Shown here piece by piece: positions 17,456 through 27,440 of a stretch of 64,000 nucleotides of DNA (its first letter is position 1; every line of letters begins with the position of its first letter). Below the pieces are notes generated by a model, which was not told the DNA's origin, searched no databases, and was given only the letters and a program-made list of their open reading frames with translations. The DNA is from Rhodoferax sp. GW822-FHT02A01 (lineage in GTDB: Bacteria > Pseudomonadota > Gammaproteobacteria > Burkholderiales > Burkholderiaceae_C). The stretch is taken from contig NZ_CP152376.1 in the NCBI RefSeq assembly GCF_038784515.1, positions 4,402,001 through 4,466,000 of the forward strand, read 5' to 3'. Made by a program: the position numbers and the translations under genes.

Positions 17456-18436
17456 TCAAAGACCGAAGGCGCTGCGCAGCGCTCTGGCTGCATCTGCGTG
17501 CGCTTGCGCCGCTTCCGGCAAGGCACGCCCCATCTTGATGAATTCGTGCACCACTCCCTTGTAGATTTCCATATCGACGGGGACACCGGCCATGCGTAGC
17601 CGGTCGGCATAGGCAACGCCCTCATCCACCAACGGGTCACATTCGGCCAAACCCAGCCAGGCCGGGGCCACACCACTGAGATCGGCTTCGTAGCCATCTG
17701 GCGTGCGTCCATCCAGTGGAGCAAAACGCCAGTCGTCACGATCCTGTGGGCCGCGAATGTACAGTTCAAAGAAGTAGGTGATGTGGGGCTCCTCCAGCAC
17801 AAAGCCCTTGGCAAAGCGCTGGTGCGAAGGCGTGTCCTGATGGCCGGCCGTGCCAGGGTAGAACAGCAGTTGCAATACCAATGGCACTTGCTCGTCGCGC
17901 GCTTGAATAGCACATACCGCGGCCAAAGTACCCCCTGCACTGTCTCCACCTACGGCAATTCGACTGCTGTCGAGCCCGCGCTCGGCCCCGGCGGTGGACG
18001 CCCAGCGCAGTACGTCCCAGGCGTCGTCCTGCGCGGTCGGAAATTTGTGTTCTGGTGCCAACCTGTAGTCCACCGACAGCACCGCGCAATGGGCCAGGCA
18101 GCTCAGGCGCCGGCACAACACGTCGTGTGTGGCGATGCTGCCGATGGTGAAGCCTCCGCCATGAAAGTACACCAGCACCGGCAGATTGCTGCCGGTGGGT
18201 GCGTACAGCCGCACCGGAATGGCAAAACCGTCGCGTGCCATCACGGTGAAATCTTCCACCCGGTCGCGTGCCTGCGCGGGTATCTCCAGCACATCGGCGG
18301 CACCGGCATAGGCCTGCCTGGCCTGTTGCGGCGTCATGGCGTGCATGGGGATCTTCTGCACGCGGTGCATGCGCTCCAGCACTTTGTGCATGGTGGGAGT
18401 GAGCAGCGAAAGCGGGTTGCGGTGATGGTTTGTCAT
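17456..18436 (-). CDS. Alpha/beta hydrolase, hormone-sensitive lipase (HSL) family esterase
   Basis: A 326-aa esterase of the HSL/family IV type. The oxyanion motif HGGG is in 'YFHGGGFTIGS' (about residues 91-95), the nucleophile is in GDSAGG (about 163-168), Asp is in 'ECDPLVDEG', and His in 'VVHEFIKMG'. These enzymes hydrolyse short-chain acyl esters; the natural substrate is unknown. It is cytoplasmic, with no signal peptide. It is divergent from the iron alcohol dehydrogenase (70 bp between starts), which hints at a shared catabolic role but does not prove it. Confidence 0.92.
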   Translation of the reverse strand: MTNHHRNPLSLLTPTMHKVLERMHRVQKIPMHAMTPQQARQAYAGAADVLEIPAQARDRVEDFTVMARDGFAIPVRLYAPTGSNLPVLVYFHGGGFTIGSIATHDVLCRRLSCLAHCAVLSVDYRLAPEHKFPTAQDDAWDVLRWASTAGAERGLDSSRIAVGGDSAGGTLAAVCAIQARDEQVPLVLQLLFYPGTAGHQDTPSHQRFAKGFVLEEPHITYFFELYIRGPQDRDDWRFAPLDGRTPDGYEADLSGVAPAWLGLAECDPLVDEGVAYADRLRMAGVPVDMEIYKGVVHEFIKMGRALPEAAQAHADAARALRSAFGL

Positions 18437-18506
18437 AGTGCCTGGCCGTGGGCAAGCTTGTTACAGTCTGGCGGTCATCCTACACGGGCAAGCAGGCAGT
18501 TCCACC

Positions 18507-19643
18507 ATGTCACTTATCTATTACATCACCCAGGTCCAGTTTGATTTTGGCGCGATACAGCTGCTCAAGTCCGAGTGCCAGCGTGTGGGCATCAGTCGCC
18601 CCCTGATCGTGACCGACCAGGGCGTCAAGGCTGCCGGTATTCTGCAAAAGGCACTGGATGCGCTGCAAGGCGTGGACTGCGCGGTGTTTGACCAGACACC
18701 GTCCAACCCTACAGAGAGTGCGGTGCGTGCGGCAGTGGATGTGTTCAGGGCGCAGCGCTGTGATGGGTTGATTGCCGTGGGTGGTGGCTCCGCCATTGAT
18801 TGCGCCAAGGGCGTGGCCATCGCAGCCACGCACGAAGGCCCCCTCACCCACTACGCCACCATCGAAGGCGGCTCACCCCGCATCTCGGACAAAGTGGCAC
18901 CGCTGATTGCGGTACCCACCACCAGTGGCACAGGCAGCGAAGTGGCGCGCGGCGCCATCATCATCGTGGAAGACCACCGCAAACTGGGCTTTCACTCCTG
19001 GCATCTGGTTCCCAAGGCGGCCATCTGCGACCCGGAACTCACGCTCGGACTGCCGCCCATGCTGACTGCGGCTACCGGCATGGACGCCATTGCCCACTGC
19101 ATGGAGACCTTCATGGCGCCCGCATTCAACCCACCTGCGGACGGTATCGCACTGGATGGATTGCAGCGCGCCTGGGCCCACATCGAGCCGGCTACCCACA
19201 ACGGCGCAGACCGTGAAGCGCGGCTGAACCTGATGAGCGCGTCCATGCAAGGCGCCATGGCGTTTCAGAAAGGCTTGGGCTGCGTGCACTCGCTCAGCCA
19301 CAGCCTGGGCGGCGTCAACCCGCGACTGCACCACGGCACGCTCAATGCGGTATTCCTGCCGGCCGTCATTGCCTTCAACGCATCGGCGCCGTCCATGCAA
19401 AAGGACCACCGTTTGCAGCGCATGGCACATGCCATGGGCTTGAGCAATGCGGCTGACATAGGTGCAGCCATCAAGGACATGAATGCCCGTCTGGGCCTGC
19501 CCAACGGTCTGACCGCCATGGGTGTGACCGAGGCACAGTGGGATGCCGTAATCCAGGGGGCCATGGCCGACCACTGCCACAAGACCAATCCGCGTATTGC
19601 GACACCCGATCAGTACCGCGAGATGTTGGCCGCCTCAATGTGA
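18507..19643 (+). CDS. Iron-containing (group III) alcohol dehydrogenase
   Basis: A 378-aa Fe-ADH superfamily enzyme. The NAD(P)-binding 'GGGSAIDCAKG' and 'TTSGTGSE' are present, and metal ligands fall in 'GMDAIAHCMETF', 'CVHSLSHSLGG' and 'HHGTLNAVFLP'. ATG 18507 (MSLIYYITQVQFDFG) is preferred over an upstream in-frame ATG at 18438, which lies in the divergent esterase promoter region. The substrate (aliphatic alcohol, diol, or maleylacetate-type) cannot be read from sequence. Its 3' end overlaps the convergent TMTC-like gene by 9 bp. Confidence 0.93.
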   Translation: MSLIYYITQVQFDFGAIQLLKSECQRVGISRPLIVTDQGVKAAGILQKALDALQGVDCAVFDQTPSNPTESAVRAAVDVFRAQRCDGLIAVGGGSAIDCAKGVAIAATHEGPLTHYATIEGGSPRISDKVAPLIAVPTTSGTGSEVARGAIIIVEDHRKLGFHSWHLVPKAAICDPELTLGLPPMLTAATGMDAIAHCMETFMAPAFNPPADGIALDGLQRAWAHIEPATHNGADREARLNLMSASMQGAMAFQKGLGCVHSLSHSLGGVNPRLHHGTLNAVFLPAVIAFNASAPSMQKDHRLQRMAHAMGLSNAADIGAAIKDMNARLGLPNGLTAMGVTEAQWDAVIQGAMADHCHKTNPRIATPDQYREMLAASM

Positions 19644-21002
19644 AGCGCTTGCCGCGTTCATGCGCCGCAAATTCAGGCGCGCCTTGACATTGCCAGCGTC
19701 CAGCCGCAGCGCCTGCAGGTATTCGCGCCGCGCATCCGCCGTGCGGCCCGCTTCCATATAGGCATACCCCAGGTTGTTATGCGCCCTTGATTTGCCGGGG
19801 GACAGCGCAACCGTCTGCTCCCACAGGGCAATTTCGCTGCGATAGTCCTGATTCCGCTGCACCGTCAGCACCGCACCGGCGAGCAGCAGCGCAGCGGCTA
19901 CGCCCATTGCAATGCGTTGCGATAGTCGGCTCTGCAACTCCACCACCAGAGCCAGACCCAAAGGCCAGGTGGCCAGATACAACTGGCGATCATTGGCCAC
20001 ATCGAGCCGTGGAAGAAACAGGTACAAAGGCATCCAGTCCAGCAAGGCCCATGCAACTGCGAAGGCCGGTATTGACCTGGAGTGCCAACCGTACAGCAGG
20101 ACCGCAAAAGACGCCAACAGCAGGGCCAAGCCCGGCAATGCGTGCGCAAAGTCATGCTGCACGGGAAGGTCGGGGTCGATATTGAGCCACAGCGGCACTG
20201 CCCACTGCCTTGCCAGATACAGCAGTGCAGTGAGCTGCGTGGCCAAGTTGCCCGGGAGCGAATTGAACTCCAGGCTGCGCCACATCGCTTCCCGGTAAGC
20301 GGTATTGAGCAGGAAGAAGAATGCGGCCAACAGCAACACGGCCCAGCTCCGCCAGGCCTTTCTCAATGCGGCCTTGATGCCCATTCCGCTGAACGTATCC
20401 CATAGCAGCAGCGCCAGCGGAAATGTCATGGCGGTCTCCTTAACGCTCAGGGCCAGGACCATGAACAAGGGTGGCAACAGTTTGCGCAGCGCCGTGGAAT
20501 GCATAGACACCGCAGTGGCGTGGCTCCATACGCCGGCCAGAAACAGCAAGGCCATCAGCGATGAGGAACGCCCGCAGATATAGGTCACCGCCTCGGTATG
20601 GGCCGGGTGCAGCGCAAACAGTGCTGCGGCCAGCCAGGGCGCGTATGGCAGCTGATCGGCCATGCCTTTGGCAAGCAGCAGTATGTGCGACAGGCGGTAC
20701 ACCAGAAGCACCGCTCCGAAGTGAATCAGGATATTGACCAAGTGAAAGCCGACGGTTCCCCAGCCCGAAGTCCAGTTGAGCAGGTAGCTCAGCTTGAGCA
20801 AGGGTCGTATGCCCTCGCCCCAGTCGGCCAGCCAAGCCGAGCCGCTGTGTATTGCGGGCTGGTCGACGATGACGTTGTAGTCATCAAACTGGAAGACGCC
20901 CCCCTGCGAACTGGCATAGATCAGCACTACCAACAGTCCCAGCCAGATTACTGCGCCGCGTGGGAGTTTCCCGCCTGCATCAGGGTGTGTTGGCACGTGC
21001 AA
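19635..21002 (-). CDS. TMTC-like polytopic membrane protein with C-terminal TPR
   Basis: A 455-aa protein with about 10-11 transmembrane helices and a short C-terminal TPR unit (about 400-445, 'KSRAHNNLGYAYMEAGRTADARREYLQAL'). The first luminal/periplasmic loop carries 'FDDYNVIVDQPAI', like the acidic GT-C motif of TMTC/PMT mannosyltransferases. 'FHLVNILIHFGAVLL', 'AALFALHPAHTEAVTYICGR' and 'ALSVKETAMTFPLALLLWD' are also TMTC-like. I infer a lipid-linked-sugar glycosyltransferase of the GT-C fold, acceptor unknown. The start is TTG at 21002 (a GGA lies 8 nt upstream) or GTG at 20996. It overlaps the 3' end of the DD-carboxypeptidase gene by 23 bp, so the two are coupled. Confidence 0.82.
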   Translation of the reverse strand: MHVPTHPDAGGKLPRGAVIWLGLLVVLIYASSQGGVFQFDDYNVIVDQPAIHSGSAWLADWGEGIRPLLKLSYLLNWTSGWGTVGFHLVNILIHFGAVLLVYRLSHILLLAKGMADQLPYAPWLAAALFALHPAHTEAVTYICGRSSSLMALLFLAGVWSHATAVSMHSTALRKLLPPLFMVLALSVKETAMTFPLALLLWDTFSGMGIKAALRKAWRSWAVLLLAAFFFLLNTAYREAMWRSLEFNSLPGNLATQLTALLYLARQWAVPLWLNIDPDLPVQHDFAHALPGLALLLASFAVLLYGWHSRSIPAFAVAWALLDWMPLYLFLPRLDVANDRQLYLATWPLGLALVVELQSRLSQRIAMGVAAALLLAGAVLTVQRNQDYRSEIALWEQTVALSPGKSRAHNNLGYAYMEAGRTADARREYLQALRLDAGNVKARLNLRRMNAASASH

Positions 21003-21810
21003 GGGCTATGTCCAGTATGTCCACCGCGTCCCACCAGCGGTCTTTGCCTTTGAGCAGCACCAGAAGCACGCTGTGCGTGCCCCGTCGCACCAGAGCCACC
21101 AGGCATTTGCCGGCCAGCGGTGTGGTGCCGGTCTTGATCCCCACGGTACCCTCGTAGCGACCGATCAGCGCATTCTTGTTAGCAAGCACGAAGGTCCGCT
21201 GGGTGTTCGTACTGGTGATCTGCATCTGCTCTTGTGCCACCAACGTAGCCAATAGAGGGGTCCTCATCACGGCAAGGGCGAGCACCCGCAAATCCTCTGC
21301 ACTGGCGTAGTGCCCGGGCGCATCGTGGCCGCATGCGTTGACGTAGCGGGTGTTGCGTAGGCCCATCTCTTTGGCACGCTGGTTCATGCGCTGCACGAAT
21401 GCTGTCTCGGTTCCGGCCACCTGATCCGCCAGTGCTCTGCACGCGTCATTGGCGGAGGCAATCAGTGCGGCCGCCAGTAGGTCGTGCGTGCGCCAGGTTT
21501 CACCAGAGCGCAGTCCCAGCTTGCTTCCGGTCTCTTTGGCCGCTGCAGCATCCACCTGCACCAGAGCTTCGGGTGCCATCTGCTCGGACACCAGCAAGGC
21601 AGTCATCAGCTTGGTCAGGCTGGCCGGAGCCAGGCGCTGCGACGTATTGCGGTGCCAGATCCGCTCGCCGTCCAACTCCACCAGGTAGGACTGCGCAACC
21701 TGAGGAAAAGGGTCTTCAGTCGATGGCGTCGGGGTAGCTGCCGCACACGCCTGCGAGCCTGCAAGCAGGCTCAGGCCGAGCAGCACGAACCACTGGCGCA
21801 ACCCAGGCAC
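20980..21810 (-). CDS. D-alanyl-D-alanine carboxypeptidase (peptidase S11, low-molecular-weight PBP)
   Basis: A 276-aa secreted penicillin-binding protein: signal peptide 1-24 (cleavage near ACAAA), SxxK S64-LT-K67, SxN S119-A-N121, and K226-T-G228. It lacks the C-terminal beta domain and amphipathic anchor of DacA/DacC, so it resembles PBP7/8 (PbpG)-like or minimal DD-peptidases. GTG 21810 immediately follows the TGA of the DUF3617 gene (no gap), and its end overlaps the TMTC-like gene. The trio is one operon acting at the envelope. Confidence 0.92.
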   Translation of the reverse strand: MPGLRQWFVLLGLSLLAGSQACAAATPTPSTEDPFPQVAQSYLVELDGERIWHRNTSQRLAPASLTKLMTALLVSEQMAPEALVQVDAAAAKETGSKLGLRSGETWRTHDLLAAALIASANDACRALADQVAGTETAFVQRMNQRAKEMGLRNTRYVNACGHDAPGHYASAEDLRVLALAVMRTPLLATLVAQEQMQITSTNTQRTFVLANKNALIGRYEGTVGIKTGTTPLAGKCLVALVRRGTHSVLLVLLKGKDRWWDAVDILDIALARANTP

Positions 21811-22896
21811 TCAAAAACCGAACAGATTCTTGAGCTTCTTGGCTCCGTCAATCACCGCGTCTGCCGGAATATTTCCCGGCAGGCCGGGAATGGAGACTCC
21901 GGACTTGCCAGATTCGGTCTGCGTGGACTGAGTGCTCGACTGGGAAGCTGTCTGCTTGCCGCCGGACGTGGGCATGGCAGGTTCATCCGGGTCTGGTGTA
22001 TTCATGGCCTGGTCATCACCGGAGCCACCTTTGAGGCAATCGGCCAGCGAAACGCGCTGCTTTTCCGTGAAGCCGCGGCCCTCGCAATAGCGCTTGCGAC
22101 TTTGCTCAGCGTAGACCTTCATCTCGGCCGGGCATTCGGCGCGCAGGCGCTGGCCGTTGTATGAGCGCATGTCACCGCGCATCTGCTTGTTGAAGTCGGC
22201 ATTGCCAGCGTCTATGGATTTGCACAGCGACTTCTTTGCAGCATCCAGGCTGATGCCACAGGCCTGACTGACGGCTGGCTGGGGATTCTTGATGGAGAAG
22301 TACACCTCGACATCACGCCCCGCGTCGCGCTTCACGATCTCGCAAAACTGGTCTTTCTTGGCAGCACAAATCGCGTCCTTGCCCACAATCATGGACGCTT
22401 TGCTAAGCCACTCGCGATTGGTGGTGGCGCCCTCGCACATCTTGGCCATTTCCTTGTTGTTGGCGGCAACCTGGGCTTCGATCTTCTTTTTCATTTCATC
22501 CGGATCGCAAGCCCCGCCAACGCGCTTGTTGACAAAGCTCATGGTCATGGTGCCAGTCTTGGCGGTGGTGAAGTGGATCGTGCCCTCGGTGCGGTCCGGC
22601 GTGGCGCTCATCTCGCCACTGCCGGTCATCACCTCACCGTTCTTGGTGCAGCGCATCTTCCAGGAGCTCTTGTTTCCCGACACCTTCATGTCGGTCATTT
22701 CGCAATCTTTGTCGGTGCTGCTGCGGGGGTCGCTCTCGGTGCCTTTGGCCATGCACACCTTGTTGGTCATACCGGGCATGGCCATGCCTTGCATTTCCAT
22801 CTTGTTGGTGATTTCCCAGTATTCGCCGGTAGCTGCAAAGGCTGTGGTGGCCAGCAGGCCGGAACCCAGAATCCAGGCAGCAAGGTGATTGCGCAT
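21811..22896 (-). CDS. Secreted DUF3617-domain protein with cysteine-rich extension
   Basis: A 361-aa exported protein: signal peptide 1-21 (TTAFA-A), then a DUF3617 domain (about 22-140; 'GEYWEITNKMEMQGMAMPGMTNKVCMAKG'-type, methionine-rich start). A Cys- and Lys-rich middle (about 150-290), a Ser/Thr/Gln low-complexity linker (about 300-330) and a short C-terminal helix follow. DUF3617 is of unknown function and periplasmic; typical members are about 150-190 aa, so the second half is extra. I chose ATG 22896, preceded by a good GAGGGAG ribosome-binding site. It leads the operon with the DD-carboxypeptidase and TMTC-like gene. Confidence 0.85.
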   Translation of the reverse strand: MRNHLAAWILGSGLLATTAFAATGEYWEITNKMEMQGMAMPGMTNKVCMAKGTESDPRSSTDKDCEMTDMKVSGNKSSWKMRCTKNGEVMTGSGEMSATPDRTEGTIHFTTAKTGTMTMSFVNKRVGGACDPDEMKKKIEAQVAANNKEMAKMCEGATTNREWLSKASMIVGKDAICAAKKDQFCEIVKRDAGRDVEVYFSIKNPQPAVSQACGISLDAAKKSLCKSIDAGNADFNKQMRGDMRSYNGQRLRAECPAEMKVYAEQSRKRYCEGRGFTEKQRVSLADCLKGGSGDDQAMNTPDPDEPAMPTSGGKQTASQSSTQSTQTESGKSGVSIPGLPGNIPADAVIDGAKKLKNLFGF

Positions 22897-22951
22897 ACGA
22901 ACTCCCTCAAACATGTGTATTGAGGCGAAATTGTAGAGCGCAGGTGCAGGA

Positions 22952-24037
22952 TTACAAAGGCAAAACTTGCGCCATATCCGGTCGGCGCAACCAGTGTGCA
23001 AACTCGTCTGCCAGTTGCAGGCTGGCGGCGGTCACCGTGGACCAGGCACGCACCCGTGCGCCCACGTTGTTCCCGTAGCGCAGGAAATCACTGCGATCAG
23101 GCAGCCTGCCATAGGGCAGGGTCTGCACCCATTCGGCCCGGGGCGCGAGCAGCACCACGGTGTCCAGAAACGCAGTGGCTTTGTGGCGCCACCGCAGGCG
23201 CTTGTCCAGCCAGCCCGGGATCACCTGCTTCTGGAAATGCGGGTACAGCACCACCCCTTGCGGCCGCGCCGCGGCATAGTTCAGGTGCAGGTGGTAGTCG
23301 GTTATGCCACCGTCCCAATAGGCACCGGGCGGCGCACCTGCAATGTTGTGCACCGCCTGCAGCACGAAGGGAATGGAGCAACTGGCTTGCAGTGCCGCGC
23401 GAAGATTTGTTTGCGTCAAGGCCACCTGGCGCGTGCGGTAGTCATCGGTGGCAAAAGGAAGGTCGCTAACCGACTGGCTGGAGAACACCACGCGCTCCAG
23501 CCATGCACCCATGGCCTTTCGGTGCATCGCATTGCTGGCAAAGGCACCCAGGTAACCCAGGGGTGTGCCCAACCGGTGCTCGGTGTGCAGCAGATGGCGC
23601 CCGCGCGAGGTGACGACGTGCAGCCGGTAGCGCGGATGGCTGACAACATCCGTTTCCCGGCCCTGATAGAACGCGGTAATGGTGTGGCCAAAGGTTTCGC
23701 TCACCTGCTCCGGGCTGGGGCTTTTGCGGCCCGGCGGGATTTCGTAGTGCTGGTGAATGTAGTCATGTTCCAGTCGCTCAAACCCGACTCGGGTATCCGC
23801 CAGACAGGCCGTGGCCATGCGCCAGGCGCCAATGGAGGCGCCAATCAGATCCACCGGTTGCTGAGACTGCGTCAGCCAGTCACCGAAGACAAACTGGTCC
23901 AGCTGGCCCAGCAACAGCCCCTTGGGGCCACCGGCTGCCGCGGCGATGGTGTGTACATCGTGTGGGGAAAGCCCATTGCGGGCCATGTGGGTCAGCGCCT
24001 TGGGGCCGGCGTAGATCTGCAGTGCGCGAACTGCCAT
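22952..24037 (-). CDS. Patatin-like phospholipase
   Basis: A 361-aa Ser-Asp dyad hydrolase. The oxyanion glycine loop 'AAAGGPKGLLLG' is at residues 33-44, the nucleophile S68 in GASIG (66-70), and the dyad Asp D242 in 'YWDGG'. No signal peptide or membrane helix is present. I chose the ATG at 24037, 5 bp after the HDOD gene's stop; the longer frame to 24322 is out-of-frame coding of the HDOD gene. Substrate is presumably membrane phospholipid or a storage lipid. Operon partner: HDOD gene. Confidence 0.9.
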   Translation of the reverse strand: MAVRALQIYAGPKALTHMARNGLSPHDVHTIAAAAGGPKGLLLGQLDQFVFGDWLTQSQQPVDLIGASIGAWRMATACLADTRVGFERLEHDYIHQHYEIPPGRKSPSPEQVSETFGHTITAFYQGRETDVVSHPRYRLHVVTSRGRHLLHTEHRLGTPLGYLGAFASNAMHRKAMGAWLERVVFSSQSVSDLPFATDDYRTRQVALTQTNLRAALQASCSIPFVLQAVHNIAGAPPGAYWDGGITDYHLHLNYAAARPQGVVLYPHFQKQVIPGWLDKRLRWRHKATAFLDTVVLLAPRAEWVQTLPYGRLPDRSDFLRYGNNVGARVRAWSTVTAASLQLADEFAHWLRRPDMAQVLPL

Positions 24038-24042
24038 GCTGC

Positions 24043-24849
24043 CTAGGCGTGGGCGGCCCAGTCGAACGGGTCCTGCTGCAACACCATATCGATGTCCAGG
24101 CCCAGGGCCAGTCCGACGGTGCCAGGAAAGGTCACGGCCAGGGCGCGCTCGTTCATGCGTGCTTCTTTGCCCCGTGCGCGCCAGGACGCCAGATGGATCA
24201 CACCGGCCAAGGGTTCGTAGACATTGTTCTCGAACGGCGCGTACTGGTGCTCCAGCGCGTCGACCATGGCATCCGGAAAGTGCCACATGCGGGCAAAGCC
24301 GGCACCCACCGTCGCGTAGCAATAGCCAAAGGTATTGCGCTCAGACTGCGCGCGGCGCATGTCAAACGGATCGAACCGCTCGGACAGCAAGGCGGTAGCC
24401 TCCGGCATGGCCAGATGCATGGCCAGCTCACCGATGGCGTGGATCAGCCCACAGGTAAAAGCGGCCTGCTGGTTCAGTTTGACCACGCGCGCCAGGGCGC
24501 GGGAAACACGCGCCACATTCAGGCTGTAGTCCCAGAAGCGCTGCAGGTTGATGCCGGGCACCGCCTTGACCGAGGCGATCTGCGCGGCCTCCTGGGCCAT
24601 GGTGCGCACCAGTGACAGGTTCAGCAGGGCCAATGCTTCCGAGACGCTGTTGATCTGGCCGCCCAGCTTGAAGAAGTCCGAATTGGCCAGTCGCAATATC
24701 TGGGTGGTCAGAGCCGGGTCGGTGCCAATCAGTTGGTTGACCTTCTTCAGGTCCACTTCCGGGCGATCCAGCTCATTCAACAGCAGCGCCACCACCTTGG
24801 GGATGCTGGGCAGGTTGAACTGACGAACCAACAACGCGTTGATATTCAT
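24043..24849 (-). CDS. HDOD-domain protein
   Basis: A 268-aa single-domain HDOD protein. The HDOD core covers about residues 10-200: 'LPSIPKVVALLLNELDRPEVDLKKVNQLIGTDPALTTQILRLANSDFF' is the classic N-terminal pattern. The domain is related to HD phosphohydrolases but lacks a metal-binding HD pair, so it is a signalling/scaffold module found in regulators of stress, motility and natural transformation. I chose ATG 24849. It precedes the patatin gene by 5 bp, so the two are probably cotranscribed. No receiver or output domain is attached. Confidence 0.9.
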   Translation of the reverse strand: MNINALLVRQFNLPSIPKVVALLLNELDRPEVDLKKVNQLIGTDPALTTQILRLANSDFFKLGGQINSVSEALALLNLSLVRTMAQEAAQIASVKAVPGINLQRFWDYSLNVARVSRALARVVKLNQQAAFTCGLIHAIGELAMHLAMPEATALLSERFDPFDMRRAQSERNTFGYCYATVGAGFARMWHFPDAMVDALEHQYAPFENNVYEPLAGVIHLASWRARGKEARMNERALAVTFPGTVGLALGLDIDMVLQQDPFDWAAHA

Positions 24850-24920
24850 GTGATCGGACTCAGGGCGCAGGAAGAACAGATGCAAACATTATGGTCTGCA
24901 ATCGGCCCTTGCCGAGCCGA

Positions 24921-27308
<2,388 letters not shown>

Positions 27309-27337
27309 GGAAAGAAGAGAGTGAGAAATTCCGAAAG

Positions 27338-27410
27338 AAGGCAATCTGCCTTGAATACGCCGGCCTAGCCGACAGCGGCCCGAAGTTTGCCACAGTGGCG
27401 GACCGGTCCG
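27338..27410. repeat. Palindromes in the tex-pap gap
   Basis: AAGGCA-N3-TGCCTT (27338-27352) forms a short hairpin in the tex 5' leader. CGGACCGGTCCG (27399-27410) is a perfect 12-bp palindrome, flanked by CCACAG (27390-27395) and its partner CTGTGG near 27430. The outer pair could end the pap transcript, but no T-tract follows. Confidence 0.3.
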
Positions 27411-27440
27411 ATGCAGGCAGGCACTGACCGCTGTGGGCAG

